DNA of 5,474 nt from Nitrospinota bacterium (GCA_022561525.1 JADFRB010000166.1:1-5474), one strand, 5' to 3'. Shown: positions 1 through 5,433, numbered from the stretch's first letter. Made by a program: numbers and translations. Notes: generated from the letters alone by a model not told the origin.

Positions 1-105
1 CTTCCTTGGAAATCTTTTTTAAAGCCGTATATTGTTTTTGAAGTTTCATGAATCTGTATTATATTCGATGCGTCTTCGGTTTGGGAGATAAAATTTTTAT
101 ACTGC

Positions 106-118
106 AGGAAGAGTTCCT
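106..118 (+). promoter_or_regulatory. Ribosome binding site inside a small hairpin, upstream of the alcohol dehydrogenase
   Basis: The Shine-Dalgarno sequence AGGAA (106-110) is followed by GAG and then its exact complement TTCCT (114-118). A 5-bp stem with a 3-base loop could therefore hide the ribosome binding site of the gene starting at 122. The ribosome-binding role is well supported by position. Regulation by the hairpin is inference, and so short a stem could arise by chance. Confidence 0.5.
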
Positions 119-121
119 CTC

Positions 122-1123
122 ATGAAAGCAATGCTTCTTGACCATGATGCCGACATCAGCACGGCACCGTTGCAGCTTCGGGAGTTGCCGGTGCCCGAAC
201 CGGGGCCGAGGGAGGTACGTGTCAAAGTTCACGTATGTGGTATTTGCCGAACGGATTTACATGTGGTGGAAGGGGAGTTGCCGACTTCAACTCGACCGAT
301 TATTCCAGGGCATCAAACTGTTGGGGTCGTGGATCACATTGGGGAAGGTGTGACGACCCTCAAAGAAGGGGATCGCGTCGGTATTGCTTGGCTTCAGCAA
401 ACCTGTAGGACATGCGAGTTTTGTCAAAGCGGTCGAGAAAATCTTTGCGAGAAGGCAACATTTTCCGGCTACCATGTTCATGGCGGGTTTGCGGAATATG
501 CGCTGGTGTCTGAGCGTTTTGCCTATCCCATTCCTGCTATCTTCACGGACGAAGAAGCCGCGCCGCTTCTGTGTGCGGGAATTATTGGCTATCGGACGTT
601 GCGCCGTAGCCAGATTCAACCTGGTCAACGATTAGGGTTGTATGGGTTTGGCGCATCGGCGCACATCACGATTCAGATTGCCCGCCATTGGGGATGTTCC
701 GTGTACGTGTTTTCCCACCGGAACGAACATCAAACACTCGCTCGGGAATTGGGAGCTGCGTGGGTGGGGCACTCGACAGACTCGCCGCCTGAAAAGTTGC
801 ACAGCGCGATCATCTTTGCACCGGTAGGCCACCTGGTGCCTCCTGCGCTTCAGGCTTTGGAACGGGGAGGCACCGTTGCGCTCGCCGGCATTCATATGTC
901 GGCCATTCCTGCGTTGGATTATTCGCGGGATTTGTTTCAGGAACGCACCTTACAAAGCGTGACGGCGAACACTCGGCAAGATGGACTCGATTTTCTCCAG
1001 GTGGCCGCGCAGATTCCTATCCGTACTCACACCAAAACCTTTCGATTGGAAGAAGCGAATCTTGCCCTTCAAGAGTTAAAAGCCGGCAACATCAACGGCG
1101 CTGGCGTGTTACACATCAATTGA
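122..1123 (+). CDS. Zinc-dependent medium-chain alcohol dehydrogenase
   Basis: A cytoplasmic NAD(P)-dependent oxidoreductase of the medium-chain alcohol dehydrogenase family, expected to interconvert alcohols and aldehydes; the substrate cannot be read from the sequence. The 333 residues match the normal family length. The N-terminal GroES-like domain has the CGICRTDLH motif (catalytic zinc ligand probably C42), H64 in PGHQ and C151 as likely third ligand. The structural zinc lobe is complete, with C95, C98, C101 and C109. The Rossmann fold begins at about residue 171 with the GFGASAH loop (G175, G177). The GFGASAH form and the TRQDGLDFL stretch near the C-terminus resemble the AdhP-like subgroup TIGR02822 (from memory). 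H64 is followed by Q rather than the commoner E. The ATG start is supported by AGGAAGAG at 106-113, 8 bases upstream. The stop overlaps the convergent lipoprotein gene by 8 bp. The family is certain; the physiological role is unknown. Confidence 0.95.
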   Translation: MKAMLLDHDADISTAPLQLRELPVPEPGPREVRVKVHVCGICRTDLHVVEGELPTSTRPIIPGHQTVGVVDHIGEGVTTLKEGDRVGIAWLQQTCRTCEFCQSGRENLCEKATFSGYHVHGGFAEYALVSERFAYPIPAIFTDEEAAPLLCAGIIGYRTLRRSQIQPGQRLGLYGFGASAHITIQIARHWGCSVYVFSHRNEHQTLARELGAAWVGHSTDSPPEKLHSAIIFAPVGHLVPPALQALERGGTVALAGIHMSAIPALDYSRDLFQERTLQSVTANTRQDGLDFLQVAAQIPIRTHTKTFRLEEANLALQELKAGNINGAGVLHIN

Positions 1124-1586
1124 TGCGGGTTACCTCCTCATCCAGCGGCTCTTCTCTTGCCATAAATTCTTCATCGATATTCCGAATATGTACCGCCCTG
1201 CCACGGTCGTCGAGATACGCTTCGATCCAATCGCCTACATGAGCCGGACGATCGATCGTCGTGTTTTGATCAAAGGGAATTCGTCGTTCATGTTCCATGA
1301 TGTCTTGAATGATATAGGCCGCCCCTTCGATCGCGACCACCTGTCCTTCCGCGGCTTCAGCATAGAATTCTGGCAAGGCTAATTCTTTTTGGACTTCTAT
1401 ATACCCTCGTGTTCCCAGTACAATACCCAATCCAAGCTGTTCCTGACTCCTGGCCTGGTTAAAGTCAGGTTCCGTGTCACAGCCGCTCACTCCCAACACC
1501 ACAAGGCAGGCTAACCCTAGGACCTTGACCTGAATCGTTTCGGTGCGAGTTTTTGGTTTCTTCAATTGCATGTCGCGTTGGCTCAT
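1116..1586 (-). CDS. Small predicted lipoprotein, function unknown
   Basis: A 156-residue envelope protein. The ATG at 1586 is preferred over an upstream ATG at 1643 because AAAAGGAG lies 10 bases before it (1597-1604) and because its ATG overlaps the TGA of the upstream gene as ATGA, a sign of translational coupling. The N-terminus has a basic region (KKPKTR), a hydrophobic stretch at about residues 22-34 and the lipobox VSGC with C36 as the lipidated cysteine. The next residue is Asp, which in enterobacteria disfavours transfer to the outer membrane; whether that rule holds here is unknown. The mature part from about residue 80 (GQVVAIEGAAYIIQD, then VGDWIEAYLDDRGRAVHI) looks like a small beta-rich domain, but I do not recognise the family. 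The 3' end overlaps the convergent dehydrogenase gene by 8 bp. Lipoprotein call good, function unknown. Confidence 0.82.
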   Translation of the reverse strand: MSQRDMQLKKPKTRTETIQVKVLGLACLVVLGVSGCDTEPDFNQARSQEQLGLGIVLGTRGYIEVQKELALPEFYAEAAEGQVVAIEGAAYIIQDIMEHERRIPFDQNTTIDRPAHVGDWIEAYLDDRGRAVHIRNIDEEFMAREEPLDEEVTRIN

Positions 1587-1604
1587 TTGGCTTGTGCTCC
1601 TTTT
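1583..1604 (-). promoter_or_regulatory. ATGA stop/start overlap with ribosome binding site
   Basis: The TGA of the GlcG-family gene (1585-1583) and the ATG of the lipoprotein gene (1586-1584) share bases as ATGA on the minus strand. AAAAGGAG at 1604-1597 lies within the end of the upstream gene, 10 bases before the ATG. This arrangement fixes the lipoprotein start and points to translational coupling of the two exported proteins. Confidence 0.75.
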
Positions 1605-2134
1605 GGTTCCGCGCCAATGCTCTGGAGCCCTGCTGCAGCACAAGCTTCATCGAGATGAGCGCCTGGAGCCCCACCGACACCGATTCCACCGACGACCTCT
1701 CCCTGCATCTCAATTGGCAAGCCGCCACCCAAAATTAAAATCTTTTCATTCATATCGCGTAGCCCTTGGATGCTAGGAAATTTGGTCATGAGCTGGGCCA
1801 AATGCTCGGTCGAACGCCGAAGACTCGCCGAGGTATAGGCTTTTCGCGAACTACTATCCACTGTGTGAGGGCCAGCTCCATTGCCCCGCAACAGAACTTT
1901 CAGGTTGCCGCCTCGGTCTACCACTGCAACACTCACCTGGTATCCGCCATTCTCACATTTCGCCAGAGCTGCAGCCGCGGCTTGTTGAGCGAGCGAAAGG
2001 GGAAGGACTCTTTCTTTTGGTAAACCTTCTGCGGCTGCAAAATTTATCGTTCCTGTTAGCGCAATGGCAACCGACAGCGCAGGTATTTTTCTAAACACTC
2101 TCATGGAACTGAAAGTCCATTGCTTCCCTTTCAT
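1583..2134 (-). CDS. Exported GlcG/HbpS family protein (DUF336), possible heme binder
   Basis: A 183-residue protein of the GlcG/HbpS (DUF336) family; some members bind heme, and others sit in glycolate or diol utilisation operons without a clear biochemical role. The ATG at 2134 is chosen because AAGGAGA lies just upstream (2141-2147); the longer reading from 2179 lacks such support. A Sec-type signal peptide is visible: basic start, hydrophobic segment at about residues 17-32, and an AAA cleavage site after residue 35, so the mature protein should be periplasmic. Family hallmarks are VSVAVVDRGGNL (67-78), RKAYTSA (97-103), and a glycine-rich C-terminal part with GGGLPI and GGIGVGG. It lies 66 bp downstream of pcm and overlaps the lipoprotein gene by 4 bp, so co-transcription is likely. 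Family and export are confident; heme binding is inference from relatives. Confidence 0.9.
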   Translation of the reverse strand: MKGKQWTFSSMRVFRKIPALSVAIALTGTINFAAAEGLPKERVLPLSLAQQAAAAALAKCENGGYQVSVAVVDRGGNLKVLLRGNGAGPHTVDSSSRKAYTSASLRRSTEHLAQLMTKFPSIQGLRDMNEKILILGGGLPIEMQGEVVGGIGVGGAPGAHLDEACAAAGLQSIGAEPKGAQAK

Positions 2135-2200
2135 GTTATCTCTCCTTTTCCTTACCTGAGTTCGCACAAACCAGGACAATGCTGATCGTATCTTTTTTCG

Positions 2201-3016
2201 TTATTCTGGCAAAGGGGCGCTTTCTGCTTCTCCAGTCATGGGCACAAACGCCACGGGAAGCAGTTCTTCTTTTCGCAATCCCTCTTGTGTTCTTCTAATC
2301 AGCATCAGTTTTTGCACGGTCTTCCCCAGCGGAAGAATCAACCGTCCTCCGATGGCGAGTTGATCCAACAGCGGCTGTGGAATGTGTGCCGGTGCTGCGG
2401 TCAGAATGATCGCATCAAACGGCGCCTCGTCCGGCCAGCCTTGGTAGCCATCCCCTGCTCGAACCGTGACGTTGATCAATCCTAATTTTATTAATGTTTC
2501 TTTGGCCCTCTGGGCGAGTGACTCGACAATTTCAATGCTGAAGACCTTGTCCACCAATTGAGCCAGAATGGCCGCTTGATAGCCCGACCCAGTTCCAATT
2601 TCGAGCACGCGTTCATGCGGTTGAAGCGTCAACGCTTCTGTCATGAACGCAACAATGTAGGGTTGGGAAATGGTTTGCCCAAACCCAATGGGCAAGGGAT
2701 GATCCTCGTAGGCCTCTTCTCTCTCTGATTCGGGAACAAACTCATGGCGAGGAACCTTCCGCAAGGCTTGAATAACGTGGGAGTCTTTCACCCCGCGTGC
2801 GATGATTTGCTCCCGCACCATCCTATCTCGCGCGACTTGTCGAGGTTGGGGATCCGCGAGGCTTTTGAGTTCCATGCCATGACTCGATATCGACATAACA
2901 AGATGAAATCCTAACAACGCCCCGACCCACGTTCCAAGTTGTGATCCGCCCCGCACGATTCTTTCCCAAGTTTTCCGATGGTGTGTTCGGCAACGTCCTT
3001 CGCGTGGATCAATCAA
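2201..3016 (-). CDS. pcm: Protein-L-isoaspartate O-methyltransferase with export-like N-terminal extension
   Basis: Uses S-adenosylmethionine to methylate isoaspartyl residues in damaged proteins, starting their repair to aspartate. Counting from the TTG at 3016 (271 residues), the catalytic domain covers about 60-265. It shows REQIIARGV (69-76), GQTISQP with the conserved Ser117, SAM-binding motif I VLEIGTGSG (137-145), E162 ending the second strand, GDG (188-190), FDAIILTAA (200-208) and GGRLILPLG (223-231). The common bacterial enzyme is about 210 residues, so this one has roughly 50 extra N-terminal residues, including a hydrophobic stretch at about 27-45. That looks like a signal peptide or membrane anchor and suggests a periplasmic form. 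The start is uncertain: TTG at 3016 has AAGGA 9 bases upstream, while GTG at 2956 (251 residues) would place the hydrophobic stretch in a more typical signal-peptide position. It is first in the minus-strand operon. Confidence 0.93.
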   Translation of the reverse strand: MIDPREGRCRTHHRKTWERIVRGGSQLGTWVGALLGFHLVMSISSHGMELKSLADPQPRQVARDRMVREQIIARGVKDSHVIQALRKVPRHEFVPESEREEAYEDHPLPIGFGQTISQPYIVAFMTEALTLQPHERVLEIGTGSGYQAAILAQLVDKVFSIEIVESLAQRAKETLIKLGLINVTVRAGDGYQGWPDEAPFDAIILTAAPAHIPQPLLDQLAIGGRLILPLGKTVQKLMLIRRTQEGLRKEELLPVAFVPMTGEAESAPLPE

Positions 3017-3288
3017 TTGCCTGAATCCTTGGTATTATAGCTGCCGGTCTTTCAAAATGCTTCTTTATTTCACCAAATTCCTCTGTGTGTCGGACAATAC
3101 AGTTTTTCGGACCTTCCCCCCTCTTCTTGCATGTCCGGTTCATGAGAAACTTCTAATCTTCATCTAACCTCTTCCTCATCTTGACAGCGTACACTGTGGT
3201 TACCAGTCATCATTGCTCGCCAGCTATGAGTCAAGAATCAACATATGCCCAAAGAAGCGGACCTTACACCATCAAGGATTGTTCCGTC
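3017..3288. other. Divergent intergenic region between pcm and the response regulators
   Basis: This 272-bp region must hold the promoters of both divergent units. It contains the pcm -10 candidate and three copies of a CGGAC core (TCGGAC at 3090-3095 and 3107-3112, and inverted GTCCGG at 3133-3138). It also has an imperfect 11-bp direct repeat (3152-3173) and a perfect TTGACA at 3181-3186 with no good -10 at the usual distance. An in-frame TTG at 3181 and ATG at 3226 could extend the first regulator upstream, but the added sequence does not look like a receiver. No RNA gene is recognised. Confidence 0.5.
3033..3038 (-). promoter_or_regulatory. Candidate -10 box upstream of pcm
   Basis: The minus strand reads TATAAT, a perfect sigma-70 -10 hexamer, upstream of pcm. 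No convincing -35 box lies at 16-18 bases; a TTGAAA at 3055-3050 is only 11 bases away. Transcription from here would begin near 3026, leaving a leader of only about 10 bases before the TTG at 3016 and losing its AAGGA. If the box is real, it favours the internal GTG start at 2956. Confidence 0.4.
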
Positions 3289-3720
3289 ATGACCCAACGA
3301 ATGTTAATTGTGGAACCGGATCACGCTGCGTCCACGTTGTTTGACCAATGGCTCCAGGACATGGGCTACCACGTCACCGCTGTTGGTGATGGGGGACAGG
3401 CGATGCATGTGTTGCGCTCCCAATCAATCGACGGTCTGATTCTTGACCTACAGGTCCCTGTGATGGACGGTCTCACGATGCTCACACAACTTCGCCAACG
3501 GTACGCGGATATTCCCGTTATTGTTCTGGCAAGTGTGGACATGACGGATTTGTTGCTCGAAGCGTTGGAAAGTGGGGCACACGACTATTTGACCAAACCT
3601 GTATCGCAACATCTGTTCAAACAAAAATGTCGCCGGGTGTTTCTTCAACAACGTGGGACACAAATTTTCCACCCAACACAGGCAACCGGTTGGGAAAAAT
3701 CCAGGACCGAATTGAATTGA
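3289..3720 (+). CDS. Single-domain response regulator with degenerate acidic pocket
   Basis: A 143-residue cytoplasmic CheY-like receiver with no output domain. The ATG at 3289 is chosen because the receiver fold starts right after it and AAGGA (3274-3278) lies 10 bases upstream. The phosphoacceptor is probably D53 in LILDLQVPVMDGL, with S82 in the switch position (VLASVD) and K103 in YLTKP, all canonical. The magnesium-binding acidic pair near the N-terminus reads VEPD: Glu9 replaces the first Asp and Pro10 replaces the second, with Asp11 after it. Phosphorylation may therefore be weak, altered or dispensable. The last 35 or so residues after the receiver form a basic, polar tail without a recognised domain. 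A canonical receiver follows 28 bp downstream on the same strand, so the two are probably co-transcribed. The partner kinase is not in the window. Family certain, pathway unknown. Confidence 0.9.
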   Translation: MTQRMLIVEPDHAASTLFDQWLQDMGYHVTAVGDGGQAMHVLRSQSIDGLILDLQVPVMDGLTMLTQLRQRYADIPVIVLASVDMTDLLLEALESGAHDYLTKPVSQHLFKQKCRRVFLQQRGTQIFHPTQATGWEKSRTELN

Positions 3721-3738
3721 ACCCATGTGGACGGAAAT

Positions 3739-3745
3739 GGAGGAA
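3739..3745 (+). promoter_or_regulatory. Strong ribosome binding site fixing the second regulator's start
   Basis: GGAGGAA lies just before the ATG at 3749, with 3-5 bases between, whereas an in-frame ATG at 3725 has no comparable site. The receiver fold also begins right after 3749, so 3749 is the likely start. Confidence 0.75.
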
Positions 3746-3748
3746 GTC

Positions 3749-4150
3749 ATGACACGTATTCTCATTGTGGATGACGATCCTGATATTCGCGTCCTTCTGC
3801 GATCAATCCTGGAATCGTTTGGATATTACTGCGATGAGGCGTGGAATGGATTGGACGGGCTCGAGAAAACCGAAACCGAAGTCTATGCCCTCATTCTGCT
3901 GGACTACTCCATGCCTGTGATGAACGGCTTGGAGGTTATCCAGAAATTAGCCCAGAAATCGTGGAGTTCCCGGCCTCAGGTAATTATGATGACGGCACAT
4001 AGGGATGAGGCCATTCGGAGTCAGGCGCTTGACGCGAGGGCAACAGCGGTCCTGTCCAAACCCTTTGATTTAGATCACGTGCTGTTGACCATTGGACCAG
4101 CTCTCAAAAACGGACATCCCTCATCCCCGTGCTATCACAGGGCTTCGTAA
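3749..4150 (+). CDS. Single-domain response regulator, canonical CheY-like receiver
   Basis: A 133-residue stand-alone receiver that should accept a phosphoryl group from a histidine kinase or phosphotransfer protein and act through protein contacts, since it has no DNA-binding or enzymatic domain. All key residues are present: acidic pair D8 and D9 (ILIVDDDPD), phosphoacceptor D52 (LILLDYSMPVMNG), T82 (IMMTAH) and K104 (VLSKPF). The start at 3749 is set by the strong ribosome binding site; a reading from 3725 would add eight unlikely residues. The final 17 or so residues after the receiver are poorly structured. It lies 28 bp after a receiver with an incomplete acidic pocket, and the two may work as a pair in one signalling chain; that is inference. 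No kinase or chemotaxis gene is nearby to name the pathway. Confidence 0.93.
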   Translation: MTRILIVDDDPDIRVLLRSILESFGYYCDEAWNGLDGLEKTETEVYALILLDYSMPVMNGLEVIQKLAQKSWSSRPQVIMMTAHRDEAIRSQALDARATAVLSKPFDLDHVLLTIGPALKNGHPSSPCYHRAS

Positions 4151-4266
4151 GTGGATAAGCGAAACCGGTTGCCCTTTTACGCTGCCGAATGGTCCATAAC
4201 TGGAAGTCAACGACCATCGAAAAAAGGCCAACTGGTTTCCCTTCCCACTCGACTGTGTCCCCCTTC

Positions 4267-4413
4267 AGGGAATGTTGAAAAAAGCCACCAGCGGCGTTCT
4301 CGCCATTTTGCCGTGCTCACGTACTCCATGTACGCTCGCGCGTCAAAATGGCTGCGGCCTTACTGGACGGACCCTTCGGAAAAACTCAGGGCATGCTTTT
4401 TTGAACATTCCCT
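4267..4413. repeat. Long imperfect palindromic repeat A, possible bidirectional terminator
   Basis: The ends are inverted copies: AGGGAATGTTGAAAAAAGC (4267-4285) matches the complement of 4395-4413 at 18 of 19 positions. Nested inside are GCCATTTTG (4302-4310) against CAAAATGGC (4344-4352), and an apex hairpin CGTAC-TCCAT-GTACG (4320-4334). The right half carries about 26 extra bases, so the apex is off centre. Each strand ends the stem with six T's, and the element lies between two convergent genes (117 bp after the second response regulator, 94 bp from the membrane-protein stop), which suits a bidirectional terminator. Similar dispersed elements occur in Nitrospira genomes as far as I recall; copy number cannot be checked here. 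No transposase is present. Confidence 0.75.
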
Positions 4414-4507
4414 CTAGCTGATTCTGCCTGTCTCCTCTTGAGCATGTATTTGCCATGGAAGTGTAATATTCACCAGCACCCCTTCACTTTTTTAGCACCC
4501 AAAATGA

Positions 4508-4879
4508 TTATGGTGGACGTTTCCTTCTTCCTTGTAGATGTTTTTCCTGCCGCCCGCCTTTCTTTTTTGCTTCGGCCCACCTTTTAGCCAACACCTGTTT
4601 TTTGAGGTGTGAATACTTTCTGGCAATGAAGACCAGAAAGAATCCGCACCCGGAGGCTATGACAAGCCAATCTATCCAAGTCCATTCCTGGTTGGTTCCA
4701 TGAGGGTCGGGAGAAGTCACTACCGCGACCAGCATCATCCCAATTGATATTCCTCCATAGAGGCATACGCCGTACCACCGCCCCCTGGCGCTTGTTAAAT
4801 GAGGATAGATGAGGGCGACAAAGACCAGAGGAAACGATAAGACAGAAATTATTGTGGCCAGGGTTGAAAAACCGATCAT
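4508..4879 (-). CDS. Small three-helix membrane protein, function unknown
   Basis: A predicted 123-residue inner-membrane protein that I do not recognise. Three hydrophobic segments are visible at about residues 5-26, 36-55 and 68-86, followed by a strongly basic tail of some 35 residues (LKKQVLAKRWAEAKKKGG and onward to RRKRPP) that should lie in the cytoplasm and might contact nucleic acid or acidic lipids. The frame stays open upstream to an ATG at 5083, but the added 68 residues do not look like protein and the first part falls inside palindromic repeat B, so ATG 4879 is preferred. That start lacks a clear Shine-Dalgarno sequence and directly follows an A-rich run, so the N-terminus is uncertain. 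Convergent with the response regulators, with repeat A between them. Probably a real gene because of the clean alternation of membrane segments; no function proposed. Confidence 0.65.
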   Translation of the reverse strand: MIGFSTLATIISVLSFPLVFVALIYPHLTSARGRWYGVCLYGGISIGMMLVAVVTSPDPHGTNQEWTWIDWLVIASGCGFFLVFIARKYSHLKKQVLAKRWAEAKKKGGRQEKHLQGRRKRPP

Positions 4880-5010
4880 CTTTTTTTTTACGTTTTCCGA
4901 ATTAGGACCGACACCCAGGATTTGTTGCCAGTTCCCATAGCCTTCGTGAAACGGAAGGCGTAAAAGGGGGGAGGAGGTATTTTGTCTACCGCCTAACGTT
5001 TCCCGTCTTA
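4880..5010. other. Upstream region of the membrane-protein gene
   Basis: This stretch separates the likely membrane-protein start from palindromic repeat B. It should hold that gene's promoter and leader on the minus strand, but I cannot point to a convincing -35/-10 pair. The minus strand carries a run of nine A's (4889-4881) just before the start codon. No other gene is visible. Confidence 0.4.
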
Positions 5011-5169
5011 GGGTTCGCGCAAGAATAACTCCCCCTGTTTGGGTGCTGAGACACTTGTCTGGCAAGGCGCGAGGACTGCGCATACTTCCTCGGTATGGAA
5101 AGGACGAGCAACGCCGCCAGACGGGATGGATCGACGCCCAAACAGGGGGAGTTATTTTTGCGCGAGCCC
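5011..5169. repeat. Long near-symmetric palindromic repeat B
   Basis: The 35-bp arms at 5011-5045 and 5135-5169 are inverted copies with only three mismatches; they include AATAACTCCCCCTGTTTGGG on the left. Inside are GTCTGGC near 5057 against GCCAGAC near 5116, and an apex hairpin CATAC (5081-5085) with GTATG (5093-5097). The arms centre on 5090 and the apex on 5089, so the whole 159 bp is one concentric imperfect palindrome. Three short open frames cross it but only translate the repeat. The size, nested pairing and TAC/GTA apex resemble repeat A, although the arm sequences differ. It lies immediately beside the DnaA-box cluster. Confidence 0.8.
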
Positions 5170-5197
5170 TTATGCCTCACGAATTTTCAACAGCGCT

Positions 5198-5206
5198 TGT
5201 GGATAA
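5198..5206 (-). promoter_or_regulatory. DnaA box, perfect consensus
   Basis: TGTGGATAA on the plus strand, which is TTATCCACA on the minus strand, the exact high-affinity DnaA-binding 9-mer. It is the leftmost box of the cluster, about 30 bp beyond palindromic repeat B. Confidence 0.75.
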
Positions 5207-5276
5207 AAGTGAATGTAACTTTTTGGAAAAGTATCTGCCAAGGAAACAAATACCCAAGTCATAGTTTCATAAGGGA

Positions 5277-5285
5277 TTTTCCACA
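5277..5285 (+). promoter_or_regulatory. DnaA box, one change from consensus
   Basis: TTTTCCACA differs from TTATCCACA only at the third base and fits the relaxed consensus TTWTNCACA. It lies between the two outer groups of boxes, at the left edge of the AT-rich section. Confidence 0.6.
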
Positions 5286-5433
5286 CATTGATTAAAGTTT
5301 CTACGTAATTGAGAAATACCCACAATATAGGGTATGAGTATTTTTCTGACTACTATGCCTGAATATTGTGCAACTTGCTCATTGGTAGATTAGGAACCAC
5401 CAAACGACGTCGTGAAAAAATGTTTTCACCAGT

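Noticed and set aside
98..103. TATACT as -10 box of the dehydrogenase gene
   Set aside because: No matching -35 box at the right distance; only a weak candidate in AT-rich DNA.
1587..1643. Longer reading of the lipoprotein from ATG 1643
   Set aside because: It lies wholly within the GlcG-family coding sequence and lacks a ribosome site, while ATG 1586 has AAAAGGAG and the ATGA overlap.
3181..3186. Perfect TTGACA as a -35 box for the response regulators
   Set aside because: No acceptable -10 hexamer lies 15-19 bases downstream (the best, AGTCAT, matches 3 of 6), so I did not list a promoter.
3181..3288. Longer reading of the first response regulator from TTG 3181 or ATG 3226
   Set aside because: The extra residues do not belong to a receiver fold, and ATG 3289 has its own ribosome site.
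4151..4417. Open frame of 88 codons starting with GTG directly after the second response regulator
   Set aside because: Composition does not look like protein, there is no ribosome site, and more than half of it is translation of palindromic repeat A.
4880..5083. N-terminal extension of the membrane protein to ATG 5083, which has GAGG just upstream
   Set aside because: The extra 68 residues are not protein-like and begin inside palindromic repeat B; the GAGG is only 4 bases from the ATG and belongs to the repeat's apex.
5043..5295. Two overlapping plus-strand open frames (73 and 66 codons) and a minus-strand frame at 4986-5180
   Set aside because: All read through palindromic repeat B, and the plus-strand frames continue into the DnaA-box region. 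No ribosome sites or protein-like features; explained by the repeat.
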